Source of the DNA: Gaiellasilicea sp037720595
GTDB taxonomy: Bacteria > Actinomycetota > Thermoleophilia > Gaiellales > Gaiellaceae
Assembly: GCA_037720595.1 (NCBI GenBank)
Contig: JBBJLW010000007.1
Coordinates: 75,307 to 139,306 of the forward strand
Direction of reading: 5' to 3'
Length of the DNA: 64,000 nt
The notes below the pieces were generated by a model, which was not told the origin of the DNA, did no database searches, and saw only the letters and a list, made by a program, of their open reading frames with translations. Positions within the stretch are counted from its first letter, which is position 1. The number at the start of each line of letters is the position of its first letter. A program made the position numbers and the translations under genes. Below are positions 41,124 to 50,747 of this stretch, piece by piece.

Positions 41124-41873
41124 CTACGCGACGATCTTGAGCGGCGTGCCTGCGGGGGTGAGCCGCCGGAGCACCAGCGCCGCCGCGTTGGACATGCGAA
41201 CGCAGCCGTGCGACACCGCCTGGCCGAGCAACGACGGCGTCGAGGTGCCGTGGAGTCCGACGACGCCGCCGCCAGGCCATTCGGAGAGCTTGGAATAGGC
41301 GCTCGTCTCGAAGGCGAACGAGCCGAGGTACCGTTCCGTGGGCTTGAACGCGGCGGTGACGTAGTAGTTCCCGGTCGGCGTCTCCATCCCGGGCCGGCCG
41401 ATTGCGACGCGCGTGGCGAAGCGGGTCTTTCCCCCCTCGAGGATGCGAAGCATCCTCGAGGACAGGTCGATGACGATCGTCCGACGGACGCTCTTCGTCT
41501 GGACCGCCGCCGCCAGGACCCAGCCGATCCGACCATTAGGTCGCATGGGCATGGAGAGCTTCAGCCAGACCCTTCCCTTGGCGTCCTTTGTCTGGCCCAG
41601 GACGAGCAGCGTTGTCGGACGGAAGTCGCTTCGGAACTGCGGGAAGACCTTGATGGTCGGCGAAGTGCGCGAGGGCTTCGTGTGCGCCGCGAGCTTCGTC
41701 CAGAGGATGACCCCCGTCTTGGGATACGCCGCTGCCTTGGCCGAGGCGGCCACGGTCGACGGTGACGACTTCTCCGGGCCCGCCGCCGCGGCGACGCTGA
41801 CGAAACATGCGGCGACGACCAGCAGCGACGCTTTCGCGACACGTCGTCGTACTGCCTGATAGTTGAGCTGCAT
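41124..41873 (-). CDS. Secreted L,D-transpeptidase (YkuD domain)
   Basis: Cross-links peptidoglycan stem peptides through a catalytic Cys. N-terminal signal peptide (VAKASLLVVAACFVSVAAAA), an SH3-like linker, then YkuD with TIVIDLSSRMLRILEGGK, IGRPGMETPTGNYYVT, GLHGTSTPSLLG and the active-site SHGCVRMSN. 249 residues. It has good start ATG at 41873. The gene upstream on the same strand is the cysteine-repeat surface protein. Confidence 0.92.
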   Translation of the reverse strand: MQLNYQAVRRRVAKASLLVVAACFVSVAAAAGPEKSSPSTVAASAKAAAYPKTGVILWTKLAAHTKPSRTSPTIKVFPQFRSDFRPTTLLVLGQTKDAKGRVWLKLSMPMRPNGRIGWVLAAAVQTKSVRRTIVIDLSSRMLRILEGGKTRFATRVAIGRPGMETPTGNYYVTAAFKPTERYLGSFAFETSAYSKLSEWPGGGVVGLHGTSTPSLLGQAVSHGCVRMSNAAALVLRRLTPAGTPLKIVA

Positions 41874-42248
41874 CGGATCTCCTTGAGGTTTGTGGCCGCG
41901 GCGAACGAGCGCCGGGGGCCCGAGGTCGATCGGGCCGCCGGCGCTGGTCGTGCTGCGTTTAGCCGGTGAGGTTTCCGCCGGATCGGGCCGAAGTAACGAC
42001 GCCGATGCTCTTCACGACTTTGTTGCCGGCCGCACGGACGAGGACGATCCCGGGCCGCTTGGGCTTCACCTTCAACGTCGCCTTGCCGCTCTTGTTGCTG
42101 CGACTCGCCGCCTTGACGCCGGCGCCGTTCGCGGTGACGACCGTATTCGGGGTCGTCTGCACGACCACTGTGATCGCCCGACCGAGCTGTGTGGTCGACG
42201 GCGTACCGCCACCACTACTGTTCGATGCTGTGGACGGGTCGCCGGCGC

Positions 42249-42315
42249 CACCACCACCGCTACCACCGCTACCACCGCTACCACCGCTACCACCGCTACC
42301 ACCGCTACCACCATT
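42249..42315. repeat. 9-bp microsatellite (CCACCGCTA)n encoding Gly-Gly-Ser linker
   Basis: About six near-perfect copies of CCACCGCTA on the plus strand encode a (GGSGGS)-type linker on the minus strand, between the cysteine repeats and the Ig-like domain. Such arrays change length by slippage, always in frame here because the unit is nine bases. Confidence 0.8.
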
Positions 42316-42891
42316 ACCGCCAGCGCCAGCGGCGGTGTTCTTGGCACTCGGGCACCCGCCCGTGGGGCCCGGAACGATCGTTCCCGCCCGCGTGAGATAC
42401 GCGCCCAGCTCGTTGAGCCGGATCGTGATCGGCGCCAGCGGATTGTTGACGTCGCCGGTGACACGGCAGATCGTCACATAGCCGAGCGGCTCGTTACCGA
42501 GCGTGCCGTTCGGGTCGCTCGAGGTCGGGCAGAGGCCGACGAACGAGCCCGGGTTCTGATTGAGGAACGCCGCGACGCGATCGATCGCGACGTTGACCTC
42601 GAGGAACCGAAGCGCCTTCGCGTTCGACGTGACCTGGCAGATCGTGACCGCCGCACCCACCGGGATGCCGAGGATCCGACCGGGGCCCTGCGTCGCCGTT
42701 CCACCCTGCCCGGGGCAGGTACCGATGAACGAACCGGGATTCTGGTTCAGGAACGCCACCACCTGGTCGACGTTCAGGCTGAGTTGCACGAGGTTCGGGG
42801 CGTTGACGCTGCCCGAGACTCGGCAGACCGTCACCCCGCCGCTCGGCGGGAGGGTGCCGCCGCCGGTGCCGCCGCCGCCGCCGCCCGAAGC

Positions 42892-43400
<509 letters not shown>

Positions 43401-43511
43401 ACCGCTCGAAGCGACAGGCAGAGCGAGCACGAACATGGTCACAAGTACGAGCAGACCCGCTGCCAGCGGCAACCGCCGCCGCCTGAGCGCGAATTCGATC
43501 AAGGCGTGCAT

Positions 43512-44122
43512 GTTGGACCCCCTGCTAGAAAGTTGCCACAGGTCGACTGGGTCGGCAAAGTGGCGCGAAGCCGCAATAGCTCGGAAAGGGGATTCGGATC
43601 GCCCATTCCGGCGGGTGGGGATCGTCACTGCACGCCGTCGAGACATCTACCGCAGGAGAAACTCTCGGCGGCGCGCTCGTCCGGGCATCAACCTGTAAGG
43701 GTTCTTCGATTCCGGGCAAGTCTTCTCTGCGCCCGCATCTATAGAGGTGGGCGCGCCCCGAGGATGCGGCTCCCCGAACACGATCGTCAGACCACGAGCG
43801 CCCTGGGGGAGGGACACTCGGGCGGCACGGTCGCTGGGCGCGCCCGCTTCCCACTCTAAAGCCTCACCTGCGTTCTCGCGGATCGGGCGGTGGAGACAGC
43901 TCCGCCGCCCGATCCTCGAGGCTCGGGGACGGGCTAGGTGCCCCCGTGCAGGATCCGCCACTGCAGGGGTGCGAAAGGAGAGTTGCGAAGCTTCCGCTTC
44001 AGTTCTGCCGCAGTCATTCTCGTTCCGCCTTTCGGCCGCAGGAACCAGTCCCCCGCAGCATCGACCTCGCCGGCGAGTGCCTCGATCACCCTGAAGAGGG
44101 AACCGCGATATAGGGTCGTGTG
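43512..44122. other. 610-bp divergent intergenic region with a 16-bp hairpin
   Basis: It lies between the starts of the cysteine-repeat gene and the HerA-like gene. A 16-bp stem (43880-43895 with 43900-43915, GGATCGGGCGG.../...CCGCCCGATCC, one G-T pair) is the only strong structure. GGCGCGCC-type inverted sequences occur near 43751 and 43838. No conserved gene was recognised except a weak small ORF at its right end. Confidence 0.5.
43934..44089 (-). CDS. Possible small protein of 51 residues
   Basis: From GTG at 44089 the frame reads MIEALAGEVDAAGDWFLRPK, then an ATG at 44017 followed by TAAELKRKLRNSPFAPLQWR, and stops at 43934. The composition looks protein-like (amphipathic, basic C-terminal half) but no family is recognised, and there is no good ribosome binding site. 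The longer frame extending under the HerA-like gene is a shadow. Confidence 0.25.
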   Translation of the reverse strand: MIEALAGEVDAAGDWFLRPKGGTRMTAAELKRKLRNSPFAPLQWRILHGGT

Positions 44123-46468
44123 ATGGCTGCTGACGGGTTCCGGCTCGGCACGACAGGGGACGGCGAGCCGCTGATCCTCGAGCCGCGCGACCTGACGACT
44201 CACGGGGTGATCGTGGGGATGACCGGCTCCGGGAAGACGGGCCTCGGGATCGTTCTGCTCGAGGAGGCCCTCTCCGCCGGAGTTCCTGTGCTCGCACTCG
44301 ATCCAAAGGGCGACCTCGGCAACCTGCTGCTGACGTTCCCCGACCTCGCCCCCGCAAGCTTCCAGCCGTGGGTGAACGAGTCCGACGCGCGCGAGGCCGG
44401 ACTCTCGGTCGAGGACTACGCGGCGAAGGTCGCCGCCGACTGGAAGGAAGGACTCGCCGCCTCGGGTATCGGACCCGAACGGATCCAGGCGCTGCGGGAC
44501 ACGGCTGAGCTCACGGTCTATACGCCCGGCTCGAGCGCCGGGATCCCGCTGAACCTGATCGGATCGCTGAAGGCTCCGCCGCTCTCTTGGGAGACGGAGA
44601 CCGAGACGCTCCGGGACGAGATCGAGGGCACCGTTTCGAGCCTGCTCGGCCTTGTCGGGCTCGCCGCCGACCCGCTCTCGAGCCGCGAGCACGTGCTGCT
44701 CTCGAACCTCGTCGAGCACGCTTGGCGTGCGGGCCGCGACCTCGACCTGGGGACGCTGATTGCCGAGATCCAGTCGCCGCCGCTCCGCAAGCTCGGCGTC
44801 TTCGAGATCGACTCGTTCTTCCCGCCGAAGGAGCGAACCGAGCTGGCGCTGAAGCTGAACGCGCTCGTCGCCTCCCCCTCATTCGCGATCTGGGCCGAGG
44901 GTGCGGCCCTCGACATCGCGGAGATGCTGGGCGGCGCGCCGGGGAAGCCCCGCGCAGCAATCGTCTACCTGGCGCACCTGTCCGACGAGGAACGCCAGTT
45001 CGCCGTCACGTTGATCCTCTCGAAGGTCGTCACCTGGATGCGCGGTCTCTCGGGAACGAGCGACCTGCGCGCCCTCGTCTACATGGACGAGGTCTTCGGC
45101 TTCGTGCCGCCGACGGCCGCGCCGCCGGCGAAGAAGCCGATCCTGACGATTCTCAAGCAGGCGCGGGCCTACGGCGTCGGGATGGTGCTCGCGACGCAGA
45201 ATCCCGTCGATCTCGATTACAAGGCGATGTCGAACGCCGCCACCTGGCTGGTCGGGCGGCTCCAGACCGAGCGCGACAAGCAACGCGTGCTCGAAGGGCT
45301 GAAGTCGGCCGCGGGCGACGCGGACGTCGACAGCCTCGACGAGTCGATCGGCGGACTCCAGAAGCGACAGTTCCTGCTCGTCAGCGCCCACGAGCCGAAG
45401 CCGGTCGTCTTCTCGACGCGCTGGGCGATGTCGTATCTGCGCGGGCCGCTGACGAAGGAGCAGATCGAGCTGCTGATGCAGGGACGCGAGAGGCCGGCGG
45501 CGGTCGCGGCGGCAGCGAGACCGGACCTCGCAACCGAAAGTCCGCCGCCGGCGAGCGCCAACGCCGCTCTCTACGTCCATCCGGCGGCGCCGTGGCTCGC
45601 GCAGGTTGGCGGAGCTCCGACGGGCGCCCGCCTGCGCCCATTCCTGGCCGCGCGACTGAGCCTTCGCTTCGACGACGCGGCTTCCGACGTCGACGCGAGC
45701 CAGGAATGGGAGGCCCTGTACGGGCCGCTCGAGAGTGGACTCGACCTCGACAGCGAGGTCGCCGTCGACTACGACGACCGCGATTTCGTCCCTACCCCAC
45801 CGGCCGGCGCGACCTACGCCGACGCGCCCACCACGATCGGCGAGGACGCGTTTCTCCGCGACGCCCGGGTTGCGATCCAGCGGCGCGTCGCGGATGCACA
45901 GACGCTGACCGTCTTCCGCAACAGCGCACTGAAGCTCTACTCACGCCCGGGCGAGAGCCGGGAGGCCTTCGCGATCCGGGCAGACGAGGCCGCCCAGACC
46001 GAGGCCGACCGGGAAGCCGCGACGATCCGTGACCGGCTCGAGGCGAAGCGCGAGCGGCTGGAAACAGCGCTCGAGACGGCTCGTCGCCGCGCCGAGGAGC
46101 TCGAGACCGACCAGAAGACCCGAACGGCGACCGAGCTGCTCGCGGGCGCGGGAACCGTCCTCAGCGTTCTCCTCGGGGGCCGAGGTCGAGCCCGCACGAT
46201 CGCGCGCGCGGGCAGCGCGATCGGCACGGCGGCTTCCCGCCGCGGGATGACCGCGCGGGCCGGTGAGCGCAGGCGAACGGCCGAGGAGAAGGCCGCAGCG
46301 ACCGAGCAGACGCTGGCGGAGCTCGAGCAGGAGCTGCTCGATGAGGTCGCCGAGATCGATGCCGAGTGGGCGGCGAAGGCGGACGAGCTCGACGAGATCG
46401 AGATCCGGCTCGAGTCCTCGGACGTACGCGTGCTCGAGCTCGATCTTGTCTGGGTTCCCACCGCCTGA
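44123..46468 (+). CDS. HerA/FtsK-like ATPase with C-terminal coiled coil
   Basis: P-loop GMTGSGKT at residues 32-39, LDPKGDLGNLL after it, Walker B in ALVYMDEVFGFVP (about 320) and the sensor-like MVLATQNPVDLDY place it with HerA/DUF853-type ATPases, which form hexamers pumping DNA or acting with nucleases. The last 170 residues are a charged coiled coil interrupted by a short hydrophobic Gly-rich patch (LLAGAGTVLSVLLGG). 781 residues. ATG 44123 (or GTG 44120). Its stop overlaps the next gene's CTG as CTGA, suggesting coupling to a lipoprotein nuclease. Confidence 0.85.
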   Translation: MAADGFRLGTTGDGEPLILEPRDLTTHGVIVGMTGSGKTGLGIVLLEEALSAGVPVLALDPKGDLGNLLLTFPDLAPASFQPWVNESDAREAGLSVEDYAAKVAADWKEGLAASGIGPERIQALRDTAELTVYTPGSSAGIPLNLIGSLKAPPLSWETETETLRDEIEGTVSSLLGLVGLAADPLSSREHVLLSNLVEHAWRAGRDLDLGTLIAEIQSPPLRKLGVFEIDSFFPPKERTELALKLNALVASPSFAIWAEGAALDIAEMLGGAPGKPRAAIVYLAHLSDEERQFAVTLILSKVVTWMRGLSGTSDLRALVYMDEVFGFVPPTAAPPAKKPILTILKQARAYGVGMVLATQNPVDLDYKAMSNAATWLVGRLQTERDKQRVLEGLKSAAGDADVDSLDESIGGLQKRQFLLVSAHEPKPVVFSTRWAMSYLRGPLTKEQIELLMQGRERPAAVAAAARPDLATESPPPASANAALYVHPAAPWLAQVGGAPTGARLRPFLAARLSLRFDDAASDVDASQEWEALYGPLESGLDLDSEVAVDYDDRDFVPTPPAGATYADAPTTIGEDAFLRDARVAIQRRVADAQTLTVFRNSALKLYSRPGESREAFAIRADEAAQTEADREAATIRDRLEAKRERLETALETARRRAEELETDQKTRTATELLAGAGTVLSVLLGGRGRARTIARAGSAIGTAASRRGMTARAGERRRTAEEKAAATEQTLAELEQELLDEVAEIDAEWAAKADELDEIEIRLESSDVRVLELDLVWVPTA

Positions 46469-46977
46469 TCCGGCTCGCCGCACTCGTCGCGGTCGTCCTC
46501 CTCCCGGCCTGCTCGGCCGAGGACCTGAACCCCGCAGCGGAACCGGAGTCGGGCCGGGTCGCGCGGATCTCGGACGGAGACACGCTGCGGCTCGTGGACG
46601 GCCGCCGGATCCGACTCGTCCAGATCGACGCGCCCGAGCGCGTGGGCGAGTGCTTCGGGATCGCCGCCACGAATGCGCTCGCGCTCCTTGCCCCCGTCGG
46701 CTCGACGGTCGAGCTGGAGCGGGATCCCGCGCTCGACGACGTCGACCGGAACGGCAGGCTCCTTCGCTACGTCCAGGCGAACGGCCGCGACCTCAACCTG
46801 GAGCTCGTTCGGCTCGGTGCTGCCGCACCGTACTTCTACCGCGGTGCCCGCGGACGGCACGCCGAAGCGCTGCTCGAATCAGCCGAGCAGTCGCGAGGAG
46901 ACCGCCGCGGCCTGTGGGGAGCGTGTCCCGAGGCCCGGCTCACGCCGACGCGCCAGGTCGCAGCCGGCTCTGGCTAG
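46465..46977 (+). CDS. Thermonuclease-like lipoprotein, probable CTG start
   Basis: Staphylococcal nuclease (SNase) fold: metal-binding DGDTLRL, active-site RIRLVQIDAPER with the Arg, Asp and Glu, and the second Arg in NGRLLRYV. The N-terminus reads IRLAALVAVVLLPACSAED, a short basic n-region, hydrophobic stretch and lipobox-like LPAC. No ATG, GTG or TTG occurs in frame between deep inside the ATPase gene and the signal; CTG at 46465 overlaps the ATPase stop (CTGA) just like the ATGA/GTGA junctions elsewhere. 170 residues. Confidence 0.85.
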   Translation: MIRLAALVAVVLLPACSAEDLNPAAEPESGRVARISDGDTLRLVDGRRIRLVQIDAPERVGECFGIAATNALALLAPVGSTVELERDPALDDVDRNGRLLRYVQANGRDLNLELVRLGAAAPYFYRGARGRHAEALLESAEQSRGDRRGLWGACPEARLTPTRQVAAGSG

Positions 46978-47076
46978 GACCGTTGCACGATCGACCTGCG
47001 GAGCGCAGAATGGACACTCCGAAGAGAACCAGCAAATGTGGCGGTGCGGCCCGCTCGGATCCAGGAGGAAATCCGG

Positions 47077-48165
47077 ATGGCCGAACCGTCGGCGGACTAC
47101 GCAAAGCACGTCGACCTCGTCTTCGAGGGCGGCGGCGTCAAGGGAATCGGCCTCGCTGGGGCCGTCGAGACGCTCGAACAGCACGGCTACAAGCCGCAGA
47201 ACGTGGCGGGTACCTCTGCCGGCGCGATCAGCGCCTCGCTCCTCGCAGCCGGCTACTCGGCCGAGGAGCTGAAGAAGATCATCATCGGCCTCGACTACCG
47301 CCAGTTCCAGGACAAAGGCTGGGAGGACAAGGTCCCGTTGATCGAGCGCTCGCTGAGCATGCTTCTCGACCTCGGGCTCTACGAGGGAACCCGTTTCTAC
47401 GAGTGGATCGGCGAGCTGCTGGCCGCGAAGGGCATACGGACTTTCGGCGATCTCGTCCACCCCGATTACGCCGACGATCCGAAGTTCCGCTCGCGCCTGC
47501 AGGTGGTCGCTTCCGACGTGACCTCCCACGAGCTGCTCGTCCTCCCGCGCGACGCCGGCAAGCTGGGACTCGACCCGGACGAGCTCGAAGTCGCGTTCGC
47601 CGTGCGGATGAGCATGAGCATCCCGATCTTCTTCGAGCCCGTGCGCCACGAGAATCCGAAGACCGGCGACACGCACATCATCGTCGACGGCGGGATGCTC
47701 TCCAACTTTCCCGTCTGGCTCTTCGACTGCGAGGACGGGCTGCCGGATTGGCCGACCTTCGGGATGTTGCTCGTCGAGCCGAAGCCGTCCGTCTCGGTCG
47801 CCGCGCGGCTGCCTAGGCCGGAGCGGCGCAAGGATCAGGCTCACGGCCCGCGGGCGGTCGTCGACTACGTGAAGTCGCTCGCCCAGACGATGATGGAGGC
47901 GCACGACCGCCTCTACGTCGAGCAGGCGAGCTACGCGCGCACGATCCCGATTCCGACCCTCGGAGTCGGCACGACGCAGTTCGACCTGCCACCGGACCGG
48001 GCGCTCGCGCTCTACGACTCCGGCCGAGACGCGGCGGAGAAGTTCCTGGCCTCGTGGGACTTCGACGCCTACATCGCGGAGTTCCGAAGCGGCAAGAGCC
48101 ATTCGCGGCGAGAGACGCTGGTCGCGTCGATGGAGGAGCTTGAGCCAGCCGCCCTCAGCAGGTAG
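47077..48165 (+). CDS. Patatin-like phospholipase
   Basis: Serine lipase/acyl hydrolase with Ser-Asp dyad. Oxyanion motif FEGGGVKGIGLAG, nucleophile elbow GTSAGAIS, and catalytic Asp in IIVDGGMLSNFPVWLF. 362 residues, no signal peptide or membrane segment. AGGAGG eight bases before ATG at 47077 decides the start over an upstream frame extension. It is 99 bases downstream of the nuclease lipoprotein, so it may have its own promoter. Patatins occur in lipid turnover and in some defence systems; nothing here decides between them. Confidence 0.9.
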   Translation: MAEPSADYAKHVDLVFEGGGVKGIGLAGAVETLEQHGYKPQNVAGTSAGAISASLLAAGYSAEELKKIIIGLDYRQFQDKGWEDKVPLIERSLSMLLDLGLYEGTRFYEWIGELLAAKGIRTFGDLVHPDYADDPKFRSRLQVVASDVTSHELLVLPRDAGKLGLDPDELEVAFAVRMSMSIPIFFEPVRHENPKTGDTHIIVDGGMLSNFPVWLFDCEDGLPDWPTFGMLLVEPKPSVSVAARLPRPERRKDQAHGPRAVVDYVKSLAQTMMEAHDRLYVEQASYARTIPIPTLGVGTTQFDLPPDRALALYDSGRDAAEKFLASWDFDAYIAEFRSGKSHSRRETLVASMEELEPAALSR

Positions 48166-48333
48166 GCGAGCCACACGCGAAGCTCACGTCGTCTCGCCCG
48201 GACTACGTCCGCGGAGACACTGCTCGGGGTCGCTGCTCTTCGACGAGACCCGCTGATCGAGAAGCCGTTCGCTGTTGACACACTGGCGCGCCGCGTCCGC
48301 GCGGCGCTCGAGTCGCGCCACGAGAACGGCCGC

Positions 48334-48339
48334 TAGAAT
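48334..48339 (+). promoter_or_regulatory. -10 element of tRNA-Gly
   Basis: TAGAAT ends nine bases before the tRNA; the same spacing and a similar context (CCGCTAGAAT here, CCGCTAGACT there) precede the tRNA-Arg. No convincing -35 is seen. Confidence 0.45.
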
Positions 48340-48348
48340 GAGCGACAC

Positions 48349-48421
48349 GCGGGTGTAGCTCAGTTGGTAGAGCATCAGCTTCCCAAGCTGAGGGTCGTGA
48401 GTTCGAGTCTCATCGCCCGCT
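48349..48421 (+). tRNA. tRNA-Gly (anticodon CCC)
   Basis: Cloverleaf: acceptor GCGGGTG/CGCCCGC with one G-T pair, D-stem GCTC/GAGC, anticodon stem TCAGC/GCTGA with loop TTCCCAA (anticodon CCC, codon GGG), T-stem GTGAG/CTCAT. 73 bases, discriminator T, no encoded CCA. Confidence 0.95.
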
Positions 48422-48454
48422 TTCTCGGACGGCCGACGACAGAGGGAGACGGAC

Positions 48455-48697
48455 GTGGAAGGAAAGATGCTCTTCTTCAACGAGGAGAAGGACTACGGGT
48501 TCATCCGCACCGCCGAGGGCGAGCGGATCGCGGTCAATCGCGCCGGCTTCCTCCCGGGTGAGGCGCCCGTCGGCCGCTGCGCCGGCCTCCCCGTCCAGCT
48601 GACTCCCGTCGAGACCGACGAGGGCCGGGTCGCGACCGCCGTCTCCGTGCTCGTGGAGAAGGAGGTCGGCCGGGCTCGACGCCGCTCCTCCCGCTAG
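48455..48697 (+). CDS. Cold-shock-domain-like small protein
   Basis: An 80-residue protein starting GTG with GGAG seven bases upstream: GKMLFFNEEKDYGFIRTAEG resembles the RNP1-bearing first half of cold shock domains (KxFxxEKxYGFI), followed by GERIAVNRAGF and a divergent second half, ending in a basic tail. It probably binds nucleic acids. It follows tRNA-Gly by 33 bases and its stop overlaps the aldolase stop by four bases (convergent). Confidence 0.75.
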   Translation: MEGKMLFFNEEKDYGFIRTAEGERIAVNRAGFLPGEAPVGRCAGLPVQLTPVETDEGRVATAVSVLVEKEVGRARRRSSR

Positions 48698-49719
48698 CTC
48701 GAGCTCGCGAGCTCCTCCATCTGAGCCGAGTAGCGCCCCGCGACCGCGGCGCTGTTGCAACGAGCGCGCAGGGCGAGGAACGACTGGCCGGCTTCGACGT
48801 TCTCGCTCTTCCCGCTCCAGGCCGCAAGAGCCGGCGCCTGGAGCGCGCGCCCGTACGAGAACGAGAGCACCCACGGCTGTGGGCCGAGCGAGTTGATCGC
48901 GTTCAGGTTCGCGCTCGCCTGCTCGTCGGACTGACCGCCCGAGAGGAAGACGATTCCCGGAACCGCTGCCGGCACGGTCTCGCGGAAACAGCGGATCGTC
49001 CACTCGGCGACCTCCTCGGCGCTTGCCTGGGAAGGTGAGCCCTTCCCGGAGATGACCATGTTCGGCTTCAGCAGGATTCCCTCGAGGTCGACGCGCTGGT
49101 GGTACAGCTCGTCGAAGACCTTGTGCAACGTCCGCTTCGTCGCGCGGTAGCACGTCTCGATGTCGTTGTCGGCGTCCATCAGCACCTCGGGCTCGACGAT
49201 CGGCACGAGCCCCTGCTCCTGGCAGAGCGCCGCGTAGCGCGCGAGAGCGTGCGCGTTCGCCTCGATGCAGTACGCGGTCGGAATGCCGTCGCCGATCGTG
49301 ATCACCGCGCGCCACTTCGCAAAGCGCGCGCCGAGGCCGCAGTAGTCCTCCAGCCGGTCGCGCAAGCCGTCGAGCCCCTCGGTCACCGTCTCCCCCGGCG
49401 CGCCGGCGAGCGGCTTGGCACCCGTGTCGACCTTGATCCCGGGGATGATCCCGCGTTGCGTCAGCAGCTCGGCGAACGGCGTACCGTCCGCGGACGACTG
49501 GCGCAGCGTCTCGTCGTAGAGGATGACCCCGCTGACGAACTCCTCCAGGCCGGGCGTCGTGAAGAGGAGGTCGCGGTAGGCGCGCCGATTCTCCTCCGTC
49601 GACTCCAGCCCGATCGTGTCGAAGCGCTTCTCGATCGTCCCGGAGCTCTCGTCGGCCGCGAGGATCCCCCGGTTGTCGGCGACGAGCTCGGTCGCCGTCT
49701 TGTGCAGATCAGCTGCCAT
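48694..49719 (-). CDS. Fructose-bisphosphate aldolase, class I
   Basis: Schiff-base aldolase of glycolysis/gluconeogenesis. Start LVADNRGILAADESSGTIEKRF, the Schiff-base Lys in LEGILLKPNMVISG, VPIVEPEVLMD and FLSGGQSDEQAS match animal/plant-type class I enzymes. 341 residues, ending in Ser. ATG 49719 is 11 bases inside the glpX end, so the two genes are coupled, joining aldolase with fructose-1,6-bisphosphatase. Confidence 0.95.
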   Translation of the reverse strand: MAADLHKTATELVADNRGILAADESSGTIEKRFDTIGLESTEENRRAYRDLLFTTPGLEEFVSGVILYDETLRQSSADGTPFAELLTQRGIIPGIKVDTGAKPLAGAPGETVTEGLDGLRDRLEDYCGLGARFAKWRAVITIGDGIPTAYCIEANAHALARYAALCQEQGLVPIVEPEVLMDADNDIETCYRATKRTLHKVFDELYHQRVDLEGILLKPNMVISGKGSPSQASAEEVAEWTIRCFRETVPAAVPGIVFLSGGQSDEQASANLNAINSLGPQPWVLSFSYGRALQAPALAAWSGKSENVEAGQSFLALRARCNSAAVAGRYSAQMEELASSS

Positions 49720-50701
49720 TTCGCTGTCCTTTCATCAGTTCCCGGACTTTCGTTGACGGGTGGTAGGCGGCTATGCGCCGCACGGTGCCCGAGCGGGAGC
49801 GCATCACGAGCGACTCGGTCTCCGCGCCGGCCGCGCTGACCCGGACCCCGCGGAGGAAGACACCGCTCGTGACGCCCGTCGCCGCGACGAAGACGTCGTC
49901 GCCGGCCACCAGATCGTCGGTCGTGAGCACCCGGTCGACATCGACGCCGGCGTCGACGAGCGCTTGCCGCTCCTCGTCCGAGCGCGGCCAGAGCTTGCCC
50001 TGGATCGCGCCGCGCAGGCACTTGATCGCTGCGGCCGAGATCACGCCCTCCGGCGTCCCGCCGATCCCCATCAGCATGTCGACGCCCGCGAACGCCTGCG
50101 CGGCGGCGATCGAGGGCGCCACATCGCCGTCGCGGATCAGGTTCACGCGCGCACCGGACTGGCGCAACTCGCCGATCAGCTCGACGTGGCGCTCGCGCTC
50201 CAGCACGACGACGGTGAGCTCGCTCACGTCGAGGCCCTTCGCTTTGGCAACCGCACGCACGTTCTCGGTCGGCGACGCGTCGATGTCGATCGCGTCCGCG
50301 GCCTGCGGGCCGACGGCGATCTTGTCCATGTAGAAGGCCGCGCCGGGATCGAACATCGTCCCGCGCTCGGCCACCGCGATCACGGCGATCGCATTCGGCT
50401 GGCCGAGCGCCGTCAGGCGCGTTCCCTCGAGCGGATCGACGGCGACGTCCACCTCCGGGCCGCTGCCGTCCCCCACCTCCTCCCCGTTGAAGAGCATCGG
50501 CGCCTCGTCCTTCTCGCCCTCGCCGATCACGACGACCCCGTGCATCCGCACGGTGTCGAGGACGAGCCGCATCGCGTCGACCGCGGCGGCATCGGCCTTC
50601 TCCTTCTCGCCGCGCCCGACCCAGCCCGAGGCCGCCAGCGCGGCTGCCTCGGTAACGCGGACGAGCTCGAGGGCGAGGTTGCGGTCAGGCGCGGTGCTCA
50701 T
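49709..50701 (-). CDS. glpX: Fructose-1,6-bisphosphatase class II
   Basis: Gluconeogenic phosphatase, Li+-sensitive superfamily. Metal/substrate motifs VVVIGEGEKDEAPMLFNGE, AVDPLEGTRLTALGQPNAIA and GIGGTPEGVISAAAIKCLGG-like sequence (here KCLRGAIQGK) are seen. 330 residues, standard. ATG 50701. It is followed by the class I aldolase gene with an 11-base overlap. Confidence 0.95.
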   Translation of the reverse strand: MSTAPDRNLALELVRVTEAAALAASGWVGRGEKEKADAAAVDAMRLVLDTVRMHGVVVIGEGEKDEAPMLFNGEEVGDGSGPEVDVAVDPLEGTRLTALGQPNAIAVIAVAERGTMFDPGAAFYMDKIAVGPQAADAIDIDASPTENVRAVAKAKGLDVSELTVVVLERERHVELIGELRQSGARVNLIRDGDVAPSIAAAQAFAGVDMLMGIGGTPEGVISAAAIKCLRGAIQGKLWPRSDEERQALVDAGVDVDRVLTTDDLVAGDDVFVAATGVTSGVFLRGVRVSAAGAETESLVMRSRSGTVRRIAAYHPSTKVRELMKGQRNGS

Positions 50702-50747
50702 TCGGCCGTGATCGTAACCCTGCTCCAGCCGGGAGGCCGCACCAGGG

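Noticed and set aside
41124..41873. Sortase as an alternative for the cell-wall enzyme
   Set aside because: The active site reads SHGCVRMSN with the YkuD GLHG motif, not the TLxTC of sortases.
42249..42315. Regular short repeats resembling a CRISPR array
   Set aside because: Units are 9 bases with no spacers and lie inside a reading frame as Gly-Gly-Ser codons; no cas gene is near.
43934..44719. A 261-codon minus-strand frame under the HerA-like gene
   Set aside because: Most of it is antisense to a conserved ATPase; only its last 51 codons, outside that gene, are kept as a weak small ORF.
44123..48165. Calling the ATPase-nuclease-patatin region a CBASS or known defence system
   Set aside because: No CD-NTase cyclase, reverse transcriptase, restriction or other hallmark gene is adjacent, and the nuclease carries a lipoprotein signal. 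The distant GGDEF protein is unrelated.
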